The position numbers and the translations under genes were made by a program. Shown piece by piece: positions 12,148-23,527 of a DNA stretch of 64,000 nt (within the stretch, counting starts at the first letter, position 1; each line of letters begins with the position of its first letter). The notes below the pieces were generated by a model. That model was not told where the DNA came from. It was given only the letters and a program-made list of their open reading frames with translations, and searched no databases. The DNA is from Henckelia pumila (lineage: Eukaryota > Streptophyta > Magnoliopsida > Lamiales > Gesneriaceae), in contig NW_027331831.1 of assembly GCF_033568475.1 (NCBI RefSeq), forward strand, positions 11,346,001-11,410,000, given 5' to 3'.

Positions 12148-13183
12148 TTTACCAATGGTTGTTTATTCGATCGGGATATATGGATGAAGGGACTGTACTG
12201 TACGCTAACCAAAATCTATTGGTTCTTGCAGGCACTATCAGTGATACCTAGGGAATCATGGGACGATGTTGCTAGGCGCTCTTACCATGATTCGATGGGC
12301 AAGTCGGAAATTGTTGTTCCGAGTCACAAGGAGTTGTGAGCCCACGGCTAGCTGTATCCCTGAACCATTGAGGGTCACACAAGTAATGGATTTTTAATCC
12401 CCGTTGAGATAATTAAATTTAAAGAGTTAAATTTAGTGAATAAAGAAGTGGGACTTCTTATTGAAGAGTAGAGGGAGTAAGATTTCCTAAAATGACATAG
12501 TGATGGACATTTTTGGAAATCACTGAATTCGGATTCAGAAAATTTATCTTGACTTTAAAAGATGCAGAAATGGTTTCTGTGTACATTGGTGAAATTGGTT
12601 TATCAATCTGAGTCACGATGAATTTTATATTAATTTATGAACATGTGGGCTTTGCTTGTCAGGCTTGAACTTATGACTAATGGGCCCTAAGCTGTTAGCA
12701 GACCACATTATAAATAAGTTATTGCAGTACAGAAATTACACAACAGAGGTCACAAATTTTTTTCGAAAACCCTAGTTTTTCCCTACTGTGACCGCCGCCC
12801 CTCTCCCTCTCTGCTCGAAAAATTCCAGCCTGTGAATTTTGAATTTGCAGTCTGGTTTAACGGATCAAATTCGTTAATTCTCTTCATAGAAACTTCTGAT
12901 AGATTTTCTAGTGCAATCTATCAGAGGGATTAAACTTCTGTTCGTGGACCCGATTGAAGAATTGTTCGTTCATCAGTTCCTGGGATATACAACAAGAGCA
13001 GAGTAATCTGTTGGTGTCCATAATCTTGTTTCGAGATTCAAGGTAAAAATTTAATTGTTATTTAATTTTTACACGCACAATTTAATCGTAATGTTTTGAT
13101 ACCCATGATATGGAATTGTTCCATATAAAATTTTTAAAACTTCCGCTGCACCGGGTATCAATTCTGATTGATCTGATTACCGT
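12148..13183 (+). repeat. Element B 5' LTR, part 2
   Basis: This is the remainder of the copia LTR after element A. Bases 13004-13183 repeat at 16166-16345 with few differences, including CCATGATATGGAATTGTTCC and CTTCCGCTGCACCGGG. The expected LTR terminus TTTTCCAACA seen at 16351 is not found here. The sequence switches to GTGGGTACTGCGCAGG after GATTACC, so the LTR end and primer site seem lost or replaced. Confidence 0.6.
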
Positions 13184-14797
13184 GGGTACTGCGCAGGGGC
13201 AGCGACGGGCTGCCCGGCCCGAGCCCCTTTTGGGGCGCGGGCTGCCCGGGATCGTCCCAGGCGGCTCGGGAAAATTAATTTTTATTTTTTAATTAAAATT
13301 TTAATATGTTAAAATTCTATTTTTGGTCCGATCAAAAATTGTTTTTGATTGGTCCACGAGGCGTCGGATCGAATTGTTCGAGTCCGAAAATTTTAAAATT
13401 GATTTTTGGATAAATTTGAATTTTTGGAAAATTTATAGATTTTATCCGTTAAATCAGATTTTATGAAATTAATTATTTTTGGTACAATTGATGATAAGAT
13501 ATGATCTTATGGAAATATTGAGTAAAATATGATTTTATGTATAAAATTGGATTTTATATGTAAAATATGATTTTATTTGATAAAAAGATAAAATATGATT
13601 TTGTATGTAAAATAAGATTTTATATATGGAATATGATTTTATCCTTTTTAATTTAATTGCCATTGCATGTTATCCAATAAATTAATTTTGAGTTAAATAT
13701 TATTGGATAAGGATGATCGATTGCCATGACCAATTTTGTAGGTGTATGTTAAGGAATTTACATTTGTTTTTATTGTTGTTGAATTTATTAATGGGCCTGG
13801 TTTATGGCCCAATATGAATTGTCATATGTAATAAAAGTGGGCCTGGTTTATGGCCCGTTCCCACCCCTTAAAATGTATCCCCTACTTGTCATAGTTATTT
13901 ATTGTAAATACATTAGACTTAGTGGGAGATGAAGATTTGAAGACAAAGGTGGGCCCAGCAGACAATAAAGACTGAAGAAATATAAATTGGAAGCTCAATG
14001 TAATAGGATTGCATTGCATACTTGCATATTACCTAGGATTGGACTTAGACTCGTGATTGGCAACCACAGGTCGATTAGAAATGGAATCGATCATCCTATA
14101 TAATATATGATATTATCATTGTATGCATGTTTTAGACTAAATTGTATGAATCCCGCAAGCATACAAATTTTAAATGATGAGACAAATTTTCAAAATTAAA
14201 ATCCCTCATTTTAAATATGATTTAAAATTGATATCAAGATAAATAAAAGAAAATTTAAATATTGTTTAAATGTTCCTACCTTCCATCAACGATCAATGTA
14301 TGAGATGCTACCCGCGGATACGGTCCGGCTCATATTACTGGGGGGGCCCGTTCGTCGGAAAGCTGTAAATTGGATCGACACATGTTGTAAGTTGGGTGGA
14401 ACTCCCATGGGATCGGCTCATATTATTGGGGGATCCACATGGCGACCGTCCATCAAAACTTAATATTGATGGGTCATCTTGACGTGTCACAATAAACGGC
14501 GTCATATTATTGGGCCCTTATTGGACATGAGGTAAAAACGTGAAGGTTGCTTTGGAAGCAATTGGGCTCTACCTTTTGAAAATTATGGTTGGCTGATATT
14601 ATTCGAGACCATAGTTTGTCAATTGGACTCCATGTTCCCACTAAGGAAAACAGTTTTCCGTTTTCACTAGAGGGTAGTGAAATCGTTAAAATAGTGGGAG
14701 TGAGATTCATAAAATAAATTTCGCCTATTTTATGTCTTAGTAAATTAATTAAACAATCACTGATTATTGTCTGTTTTTTTTTCAGTATTTCATTAAG
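13184..14797 (+). other. Element B leader with GC-rich patch and short repeats
   Basis: A GC-rich patch (13190-13270) contains GGGCTGCCCGGCCCGAGCCCC-like complementary words. An AT-rich patch (about 13495-13645) repeats AAAATATGATTTTAT with variations. Four copies of a CATATTATTGGG-like motif lie near 14330, 14418, 14502 and 14590. No gene is seen. This is untranslated leader before gag. Confidence 0.6.
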
Positions 14798-16165
14798 ATG
14801 AATTCGCGCAATCCACTATTCTCTATTCTCGAACAAAATAAACTGACTGGCGCAAACTATACGGAATGGTTCCGTAAGTTGAAGATTGTCTTGACCTCGG
14901 AGAAGATGCTCTACGTGTTAGAAAAATCTCCTCCGAAGGAAGCACCAGCTGATATAAGTCCGGAAGAGTTGGCCAAACTTGATATATGGTGGGACCATGA
15001 TATCAAGGCCAAATGCTATATGCAAGCCTCGATGTCTGATGAACTCCAGAGGCGATTTGAGGATACCGTGAATGCTGCTGACATTCACGTACAACTCAAG
15101 GAACTTTTTGGGGCTCAATCGAGAGCTGAAAGGTTCGCTACTGTAAAAGAGTTAATGGCGTGTCGCATGCGTGAAGGGACTTCGGTCCGTGATCATGGGG
15201 TACGAGTGATTTGGCTCATTCAGAAGTTGGTAACGCTTGATTTGGTATTGGAGCATGAAGTCAATGTGGACTTATTACTTCTCTCTCTTCCTTCTTCGTT
15301 TGACGGTTTTGTGGTGAATTTCAATATGAACAAGATAGAGGCCTCTCTTGAAGAGATGGTCAATATGCTTGTAACATATGAAGCCACTTTAAAGAAGGAT
15401 AAACCAGTTCTCTTGGTAGGCTCCTCTTCTTCTGCTAAGAAGGGGCCAAGTACAAAGGGTAAGAAACGTTCTGCCCCATCCAAGAAAACCGGACCCGAGA
15501 AGAAGAACAAGACAAAGGCTTCAAACATGGAAAAGTCCAAGGATGTTTGCCATCACTGCAAGAAACCCGGTCATTGGAAACGTAACTGCAAGGAATATCT
15601 AGAGCAGTTGCGAACTGCGAAGGGTATGTTTTATATTGAAATAAATGTTTCACTTAATACTACTTCTTGGGTATTGGATACCGGATGTGGATCTCACATT
15701 TGCAATGATTTGCATGTGATGACAAGAAGTCGCAAGCTTAGAATGGGTGAGACCCAGCTGAGACTCGGAAATGGTTCTAGAGTTGAAGCCAAAGCTGTGG
15801 GAGATGTTTATTTAATTTTGCAGAACGATTTTAAGTTAATTTTGAGAGATATTTTATTTGTTCCAGATTTGATTAAAAACATTATTTCTGTTTCTATGCT
15901 TGATAGAGATGGTTTTTCTTGCAATTTTGTGAATGGGATTTGCAATATTTACAAGAATGAATGTTTGATTGGAAATGGACAACTTGAAAACGATCTATAT
16001 AACTTAAAATTAAAAAACGTTCCAATAAATTATGTAGATAAACCGGTAACAACGAACAAAAGGAAAATCGATAGTCAAAACCCGGCAAACCTTTGGCATG
16101 CTAAGCTAGGTCATATTTCCTCAAGGAGGATGAACAAGCTAGTGGGAGAGGACATGTTTGATATG
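14798..16165 (+). pseudogene. Element B gag and protease, cut off in pre-integrase
   Basis: About 456 residues are open. Order: a copia gag domain (residues 1-230, YTEWFRKLKIVL and a QSRAERFATVKELM motif), a Lys-rich linker, a zinc knuckle CHHCKKPGHWKRNC (near residue 250), an aspartic protease with WVLDTGCGSH (near residue 290), and the GAG-pre-integrase motif NLWHAKLGHIS. At about 16165 it fuses to LTR sequence, adding 15 unrelated residues and a stop at 16211-16213. Integrase, reverse transcriptase and RNase H are deleted. The junction shows short homology (TCTGTTGG) with the LTR. Confidence 0.85.
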
Positions 16166-16351
16166 TCTGTTGGTGTCCATAATCTCGTTTCGAGATTCAA
16201 GGTAAAAATTTAATTGTTATTTAATTTTTACACGCACAATTTAATCGTAAAGTTTTGATACCCATGATATGGAATTGTTCCATATAAAATTTTTAAAACT
16301 TCCGCTGCACCGGGTATCAATTCTGATTGATCTGATCACCGTTTTCCAACA
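16166..16351 (+). repeat. Element B 3' LTR remnant
   Basis: This is the last 186 bases of the copia LTR, matching 13004-13183 and then ending TTTTCCAACA. CGAAC follows, the partner of CAAAC at 3754-3758. The upstream 1.6 kb of this LTR is deleted together with pol. Confidence 0.7.
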
Positions 16352-17446
16352 CGAACTGGTTCGAAAGCCAAGGTTAGTGTTCGAAAGCTACGAGCAGGTC
16401 GAAAGCTCTGAACATGAGATCTGTAGTTCCGATCGTGTGACAGTCAGACATGACATGAACTTTGATTGGGTGATTGGACAAGAGGGAGTTCGGAAGCTCC
16501 AAACTAGGATCGGTGGTTCCGAACTACTGTCGGCAGCCGAGTTATCAAATCAGAGACACGTGGTTGATAGAGAACGATCGGAAGCTCCGAAGTGGGATTG
16601 AAAGTTTCGATCGTGAGTTCGGAAGTTCCGAACGTGGTCTATAAATAAAGGACCGAGAGTTCACTTTCAGTTGCCAATTCCCACAGTTTTTTCCTCTCAT
16701 TTTTTACTAGATTTTAGGGTCTTTTGGGCGTTCTTTCGAAGACCAGTCGTTATCCAGACACTACAAGGATCGTAACAGAGTTGTGCCCAAGTTTTGAGGT
16801 CATCGCCATCAAAGGGCTGACTACAGATGCAGGTATATCGCTAGACTCTGATTAGCTTCAATGAGTAACTATTAGTCTAGTTAAGGATTTTAGTAGAAGA
16901 TTAATGATACGATGATAATCTATTTATAGGCTACGACTAGAGAGCCAATACTATTAGGTTTCTTATTCTGAGGTACAGACGTACTATCCGAGATATCCTG
17001 ATTGAGTATATATGTTCTATGATTGCATGTTTTATGTGGCATTATTTTATGTTCATTGATTATGTCGCAGATATTATGTTGCATGCATTATCACGTTGAG
17101 CCATTATCATTGATATAACAAGTAGAGGGGTCGTTCAGCCCCATTATATTCATGTGGATGGATACCATAGTTTTGGATCCGGATATGTCCACGAATTTAT
17201 GATATGGGAGTACCTCCTGATGCGACGGCCCAATGTGCTACATACCATGGTGTCTTTGACTGAGCAGTATTCTACATAGGTTTTCGGTATCTTCACTTGC
17301 ATTTAGCATTCATAGTGATAGCTATGTTTTGTTCGTATATTTTAGTGTCATTTTTATTGTTGTTTTACATGCATTCATGTGTTTTTATTTAAGTTTTTGC
17401 TCATATGTCATGCATCATATCTACATAACTCGCTCCCAGTTTCTTG
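16352..17446 (+). repeat. Element C LTR, middle piece
   Basis: The LTR resumes with about ten words of the type GGAAGCTCCGAA/GGAAGTTCCGAA (16365-16640). TATAAATA (16640-16647) follows, then sequence parallel to the A LTR (a GGGCTGACTAC block, GTTGAGCC, CATGCATTAT). It is cut by the next insertion near 17447. The exact right edge is uncertain by some tens of bases. Confidence 0.6.
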
Positions 17447-18667
17447 TGTAGGAAATGACAAGTTATAGGAAAATTCGATCAGAACTGTGCTCGCTCGATT
17501 TGCGGATTTTTACCGATCGAGCGAGAGGTATTTGAAGTGTAGGACAAATTTATCTTCGCTCGGGCGGTAGTTTCTTACCAATCGAGCGGAGACAAGAAGA
17601 TTTTCGAGACAGAGTAAGGCTCGCTCGAGCAGAAGTTTCTTACCGATCGAGCGCGATGGAAGTTCGGGAAATTTTAATTGAAAAAAGAAACTTTCTTGGG
17701 GAGGACTCTAGCCTTAATTAACTTAAATATTTTGAATTTTGGGACTTTTTATGAGTTTTTAGACGTGAGAACAGGGAGAACACGCTTGGCGGCTAGGTTT
17801 TCTTCTTCATTCTTAGATTTATTTTATTTTCTTTGAAATTTTCTTAAGAATTCATGAATTTTAGTGTCTAAGTTTTAATTTTTGGTTGAGGAAGACAAAC
17901 TCTTTGAAATTTATTTATCTTGTGAGATTTTGATTTGTTTTTTTTTTAATTATTTATTTCAATATCAAGAGTTGTTTGGAATTGATTGTTATGCTTGTAT
18001 GTTTAATTATCAGCTTGATCACCTAATAATTATTTCATACAATCTAAGGCTAAATTAGATATCAAATCCGTAATTGTTTGATCCCTCTAATTTGTGAAGC
18101 AACTACGATTAATAATTTTCGTTTGTGAATTTGTTAATTCGTAGAAACAACAATTGACTAGATTAAATACAACCGCTTGTGTTTGTGTTGTCTAGATTCA
18201 TCAATTTCACTAGTTTGAATGCTACCTTGAATTTAAATCTTAATCGCTTGTATTTTGATTAATTCATTGGTAAGGGTTAATTTAGAACGCTTGTGTTTAA
18301 TTAACTAAGATTAAGGGGAGATAGAAATTTAGTTTTCAATGATGAATATTCAATGAGAATTAATTATTTTTAGGGAATCAATGATCGAGTGAATAAAAAT
18401 CAAGGGTGTAGTCGATCGATATCAAAACTTGTTTTTAATAGAATTCTTCGTTATAATTTTAATCTGCACGATATTTAATAAAATTTATTTTAAATTTAAT
18501 TTTAATTATTAGTAGTTAATTTCAAATTCAAAAATTCCCTTTTATTTGTTTTCATTATTTTTAAGAACACAAATAATTTCACTTTCCTAGTGGGAATGGT
18601 CCTCCCTACTCTCGTTACTACATTTTATTTATCCGAGTTGAGTTAGGTAATTTGGGCACGATACGAC
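17447..18667 (+). mobile_element. Solo-LTR-like block, Tat/Athila style
   Basis: The block separates two halves of element C. It starts near TGTAGGAAATGACAAG and carries four clustered GC-rich words of the form GATCGAGCG/CGCTCGAGC with TTTCTTACCGATCGAG repeated (17490-17655). AT-rich sequence follows, then the CTAGTGGGAATGGTCC and CTCTCGTTACTACA blocks near 18590-18630. That last block resembles the 3' end of Tat/Athila LTRs. No coding sequence is present. I could not find a clean target duplication, so the ends are approximate. Confidence 0.45.
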
Positions 18668-19027
18668 TAAGCGCTACCACATAGCATGTGTATACTCATA
18701 CTTCTGTACTGAGCGTTGTTAGCTCACGTCCTCGGTTTTGTTCTGGACACTCCATTCCATGGGGCAGAACTTAGGTTGAACGGACCGGGTGGTAGTGGTC
18801 GTTGAGCTTCGACATGATGGATTGTACTGTACCAGGTTTTCTATTTGTGGGATTTAGTACTATGTTTTGATTGGGTTGTATAACATTTGCAGTATTTTAC
18901 TTTGGACCGGTTGTATCCTGCCGGTGGTTTTAGTTGTATTTAAGTTTTCGCTGGAATTATTTGATTATCGCGTTTAAGTTATTTTGCATGCTTAAGTTTT
19001 GATTAATTAGTGATTACGGGACGATTC
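18668..19027 (+). repeat. Element C LTR, 3' piece
   Basis: Contains TTCTGTACTGAGCG and CACTCCATTCCATGGGGCAG, parallel to GTACTGGGCG and CACCCTATTTCATGGGGCAG in the A LTR. It ends GACGATTC, where copia element D inserted. The last 11 bases of the LTR are at 46769-46779. Confidence 0.65.
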
Positions 19028-19667
19028 AGTTGGAAATTTTAATTAAAAAATAGGTTTGAATGAAAAATAATGGCTCATGAAAATGGGAGTGTATTTTGGC
19101 TCTCCACATTCTTGAGTTAATTGGAGACTTTTGGCTCTCCATGTTTTTGAGTTTATTGCAAGATTAATTGAGTCAATTAAACTTGTATGACTCTTGGTAT
19201 GCTTTTTGAAGCTTATAAATAGTCTGTCTACCTCCTCAATCCAAACAATTTTTGAAAAACAGTTTCTACACATAATATTGAAGATCTCATTCAAGTAGTC
19301 TCTTGCATTTCATATTGTTAGCTTTTCATTTGGCCTCCTTAAGTTTTGGTGATAAAGTAAAGGTACGATTCGAGTTCGCCGGAGTAGTGAATTTGTGCTT
19401 AGTTTGCTACTGGTTCAACCATTGTATCCTGGGAAACAGACGTCGGTACGTGTTGATCCTCAAGCATCTTGTGGAGGTGACGAATCTGTTTTAAAGAAAC
19501 TGTACTTGTTACAGGCCTTGGTTTGCTTTACAGTTTTCTTACTATTTATCATTTGCTTTAATGTTTCCTTGTTGCTTAATCAGTTGTTTATTACTGTTCA
19601 ATATTTAAGCATTCGTTATACTGTTGTATTATTTCTGATCAATTCGCGTTTAGCATTTTGGCTAACA
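19028..19667 (+). repeat. Element D 5' LTR
   Basis: The LTR is about 640 bases and ends GGCTAACA. TATAAATA lies at 19214-19221. It matches 46128-46768 across its length with roughly 30 differences. No canonical iMet primer site directly follows it. Confidence 0.85.
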
Positions 19668-19711
19668 AACTTAAAACAGATTTTTGTACTCGTTACGTGA
19701 TTTCTTTAGAA

Positions 19712-19933
19712 ATGGCTTCTGCTTCAAGTGAGACTGCTCCGGTTGCCCCTATTGTCACGGTTCCAAACCGTGTCATTCCTCTTGTTGCCCCACGTGGTGC
19801 TGCGGTTCCTGTTCCTAACAGTCACGGAGAAAAGCCTGAGAAGTTCACAGGTGAAGACTTCAAGAGGTGGCAGCAGAAAATGCTCTTCTACTTGACGACG
19901 TTGAACCTGGCCAGATTCCTCTCGGAGGATGCT
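19712..19933 (+). pseudogene. Element D gag, N-terminal fragment
   Basis: ATG 19712 opens about 74 residues: an Ala/Pro/Val-rich start, then GEKPEKFTGEDFKRWQQKML and LTTLNLARFLSED. This is typical of the start of a copia gag capsid domain. The reading frame is cut at 19933 by the start of element E. The rest of gag and the protease are not found at 42866, where D resumes. Confidence 0.75.
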
Positions 19934-21487
19934 TGATGAAACTTAAAATTTGTAATTATTTATATGTTAAAAATTTTGTTTTAAAATTAAAGTTTAATTA
20001 AAATTATGAAGTTGTATTATTTTAGTGTTATGTGTTTATATTTAAATATTTTACTAAAAAAGTTGTATTTTATGTTTTGCGCAGGTTTGATAAAAATAAA
20101 ATTACTCAAGCTAAAAAGGTCATATTGGAGTAAATCTTAAATCCTGTAGAATAAAAAAAGAGGCATCTTCAACTTTGTAGAAGACAAGAAATTTCAAAAA
20201 CATCATTAAAGTGATCAAAATAATCAAACATCAAAATGGAGACAGATTTACTTTTACTATGACCAGCTTGTAATAAAAATATCATAACTATTTAACCTTT
20301 TACCCAAAAGAGGTGAATTATATGTCAAAACACATTTACACGAAATATACTACGTATTCTATGTTGAATGGAAAGGCTGAATCGGTGGTCTAAAGCATCA
20401 AACATGCCAATTAAAGTTGGGTCATGGTATTGACATTCAAGGAGACAACCACCCACCAACTTTACTATTCCACATTTAATGAGCCTTTGACTCTTGCTCT
20501 CATTTGGCCTATAAATAGATGTGTTGTATAAGCTTTGTAGTATGCAAAAGTGTAGAGAAATTCCTCACTTGTAAAATAGATATTGTGTGTGTAATAATAA
20601 GAGTTTGAGTGTGCATATTTCTCCAAGTTTAAGTATGAAATTTCTTTTATCCTTACTCTTGAGTCTTATGTTCATGGAAAGCTAAATCTTTTTATGTCAA
20701 GGTGAAAAGGTTTCATTGTTGGTCAAGTAAGATTGTTTATATTTTGTATATTCTTTCTTTTTCTATTTTTTATTTTGTTTTACTAATTGATCTTTATTTG
20801 TAGGTATAATTTGGATGATTTATTGTTATCTATTTACATCAAATACTTGGTACCTTGAATGTGGTTACCTTGATTTGTTGTCTAATATGATACAATAAAT
20901 ACTACAATAATTATATACTATAAATATATGTATCAATTTATAATAAAGTCATATATATTATTTAGACAATAGCGTGGCTCTGCCAGTTGTTCTAAATAAT
21001 ATATTGTTATTTGAACTAACATTTATATTCTCGCATCTAACATTTACTTTTCCGCAACTAACATTAATTTTTTCGCAACTAACATTTACTTTCTCGCATC
21101 TAACATTTACTTTCTCTCAACTAACATTTACTTTCTCGCATCTAACATAAAACAAAAGTCATATATTTTATTTAGACGATAGTGTAGCTCTGCCGGTTGT
21201 TCTAAATGAAATATGGTAATTTAATCTAACATTTAATTTTATGTCAATTTATATTTATGCACTTATATATATATTATGGGTACCATATATTAATTATCGG
21301 TTAATCTGATATTAATATAGTGGAAACTATATTATATGATATATTTGTTTAAATATTTAATTGTTTTTTTATGTTTATATTTATGCATCTATATATATAT
21401 TATGGGTATCATGTATTAAATATCGGTTAATCTGATATTAATATAGTGAAAACTATATTATATGATATATTTGTTTATGCATCTACA
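19934..21487 (+). repeat. Element E 5' LTR
   Basis: TATAAATA is at 20510-20517. A block of about seven tandem units of roughly 17-18 bases (CTCGCATCTAACATTTACTTT and variants) lies at 21014-21150. It sits between two direct repeats containing TAGCTCTGCCGGTTGTTC-like sequence (about 20945-21000 and 21155-21210). An AT-rich unit (ATTATGGGTACCATATATTA...) is duplicated at about 21275-21345 and 21400-21475. The 3' LTR has the same organisation. Confidence 0.75.
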
Positions 21488-21706
21488 AAATAATCATCAT
21501 GCTCACCTGCACCATATAAGCGTAGTGAGCCTAGAAGCTCAACATGTCTAATTCTTTATAACAAAGGTTAAAATAATGCATCACATAATCATACTAATAC
21601 ATATACGTGTGCATGCATGCTTGAATAAAAATATTGCATAATCACGAGATAAACATCACTGATCCTGATTCTTAAACATAAGCATAACTTGACATAATAA
21701 GCAAGT
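21488..21706. repeat. Fragment matching the start of element H
   Basis: Immediately after the E 5' LTR, 219 bases starting near GCTCACCTGCACCATATAAGC match 39594-39808, which is the beginning of the reversed LTR H following the E 3' LTR. The match stops at 21706, where E protease sequence begins. The primer site and gag expected here are absent. Confidence 0.7.
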
Positions 21707-22113
21707 GTAAATTTACTTCCTTATTCAGTTTATGAGAAACTTAAGTTGGGAGATTTAAAACCTACATCCGTTACTCTTTTACTAGCCGATAGGTCAATCT
21801 AAATACCTAGAGGTATCATAGAAGATGTGTTAGTTCAAGTCGATAATTCATATATCCTGTGGATTTTATTGTCTTGGATACACAACCAGTAGAAATGCAT
21901 AATGAAATTCCAGTAATATTGGGACGTCCATTTCTAGCAACTTCAAATGCTTTAATTAATTGTCGAAATGAAATAATGAAATTATCTTTTGGAAATATGA
22001 CTTTAGAACTTAATGTGTTCAACTTATGTAAACAACCAATTATTAATGAAGATGAAGATGATAATGCAATAGAAACAATTGTGAAAGAAAATATACACCA
22101 AAAAACTTAAATC
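21707..22113 (+). pseudogene. Element E protease remnant
   Basis: The first part reads SVYEKLKLGDLKP and LLLADRSI with a stop near 21797, then GIIEDVLVQVD. After a frame change, the part opening at 21859 reads VDFIVLDTQPVE and VILGRPFLAT, typical of the Tat/Athila aspartic protease C-terminal half. The catalytic DLGAS-type motif is upstream of the deletion point and missing. It cannot be active. Confidence 0.75.
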
Positions 22114-22133
22114 AACAATCTGAAGTTTGTTTA

Positions 22134-23527
22134 GTGGAAAGTGTTTTTAAATCAAAGTTATTGGAAGAAATTAATGAACTTGAAGAAGTAAAAGAAGATA
22201 ATCATCCAAAACTTGAATTAAAACCTTTGCCAAAAGAACTAAAATATGCTTTTCTTGGTGAAAATCAAACATATCCTATTGTAATATCTTCTACCTTCTT
22301 ACCAAAACAAGAAGAAAATTTAATAACATTACTTAAAAAACACAAAAATGCAATTGGATGGACTTTGAAGGATATAAAAGGTATAAATCCTTTAATCTGC
22401 ACACATAGAATTCACTTGGAAGAAAATGCTAAAACATATCAACAACCTCAAAGAAGATTAAATCCACACATGAAAGAAGTTGTTAAAAATGAAGTTTTAA
22501 AACTATTAGATGCCGGAATTATTTATCCAATCTCGGATAGTAAATGGGTAAGTCCAATACAAGTAGTACCAAAAAAATCAGGCATCACTGTTATAAAAAA
22601 TGAAAAGGGAGAATTATTACAAGCTAGGATTCCATCTAGTTGGCGTATGTGCATTGATTATAGAAATTAAATGATGCAACTAGAAAAGTCACTTTCCGTT
22701 ACCATTTTTAGATCAAATTTTAGAGAAAGTGGCAGGTAATCTTTATTATTGTTTTTTGATGGGTATTCGGGGTATTATCAAATACCAATATCATTAGAAG
22801 ATCAAGAAAAAACTACTTTCACTTGTCCTTTTGGAACTTTTGCATTTAAAAGAATGCCATTTGGTTTATGTAATGCTCCGGCTACTTTTCAAAGATGCAT
22901 GCTAAGTATTTTTAGTGACATGATTGAAGAATTTGTGGAAATTTTTATGGATGATATTACTGTTTTTGGAAACTCATTTGAAAACTGTCTTAAAAATTTG
23001 GACGAAGTTTTAAAAAGATGTGAAGAAAAAAATCTTGTTTTAAATTGGGAAAAATGCCACTACATGGTTAAATTCGGAATTGTGTTAGGTCATGTCATAT
23101 CTGAAAAAGAAATTGAAGTTGATAAAGCTAAGGTTGATGTTATTGCTAATTTACCATCACCAAACACGATTAAAGAAATTCGATCATTTTTGGGTCATGC
23201 GGAATTTTATAGAAGATTCATAAAATTTTTTAGCATAATATCGAAACCAATTTCAAATCTTTTAACAAAAGATGCACAATTTGAATGGACTCAAGAATGT
23301 GAAACTGCTTTTAAAAAGATAATTAATCTTTTAACTACATCACCTATTTTACAACCTCCTGATTGGTCTTTACCATTTGAATTAATGTGTGATGCAAGTG
23401 ATTATGCTATAGAAGCCGTGTTAGGACAAAGAAAAGAAGGTAAACCTCATGTGATCTACTATGCTAGTAGAACCTTAAATAGTGCTCAAATCAATTATTC
23501 AACAACTGAAAAAAGTTACTTTCAGTA
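22134..23527 (+). pseudogene. Element E reverse transcriptase and RNase H start, frameshifted
   Basis: The first ORF (22134-22670) carries the N-terminal palm: LDAGIIYPISDSKWVSP and MCIDYRN. Several one- or two-base losses between 22665 and 22760 break the frame in the ATRKDHFPLPFxD region. The second ORF (22749-23528) has MPFGLCNAPATFQ, the catalytic FMDDITVFG, IRSFLGHAEFYRRFI and RNase H MCDASDYAIEAVLG. It ends at another indel near 23512. Base use is strongly AT-rich. The order and motifs fit Tat/Athila Ty3/gypsy pol. Confidence 0.85.

Larger units (their letters stand above)
3759..16351 (+). mobile_element. Element B: Ty1/copia element, internally deleted
   Basis: The 5' LTR begins TGAAAGAGTGGGTGCCCGG at 3759 and is interrupted by element A at 4560/12148. 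The leader runs to 14797 and a gag-protease ORF to about 16165. There the frame joins directly to the last 186 bases of a 3' LTR, which ends TTTTCCAACA at 16351. Integrase, reverse transcriptase and most of the 3' LTR are missing. Flanks CAAAC and CGAAC differ by one base, as expected for an old duplication. The element cannot move on its own. Confidence 0.75.

Noticed and set aside
12034-12339. 101-residue plus-strand ORF
   Set aside because: It spans the A 3' LTR end, the CTCGA duplication and B LTR sequence, so it is a junction artefact.
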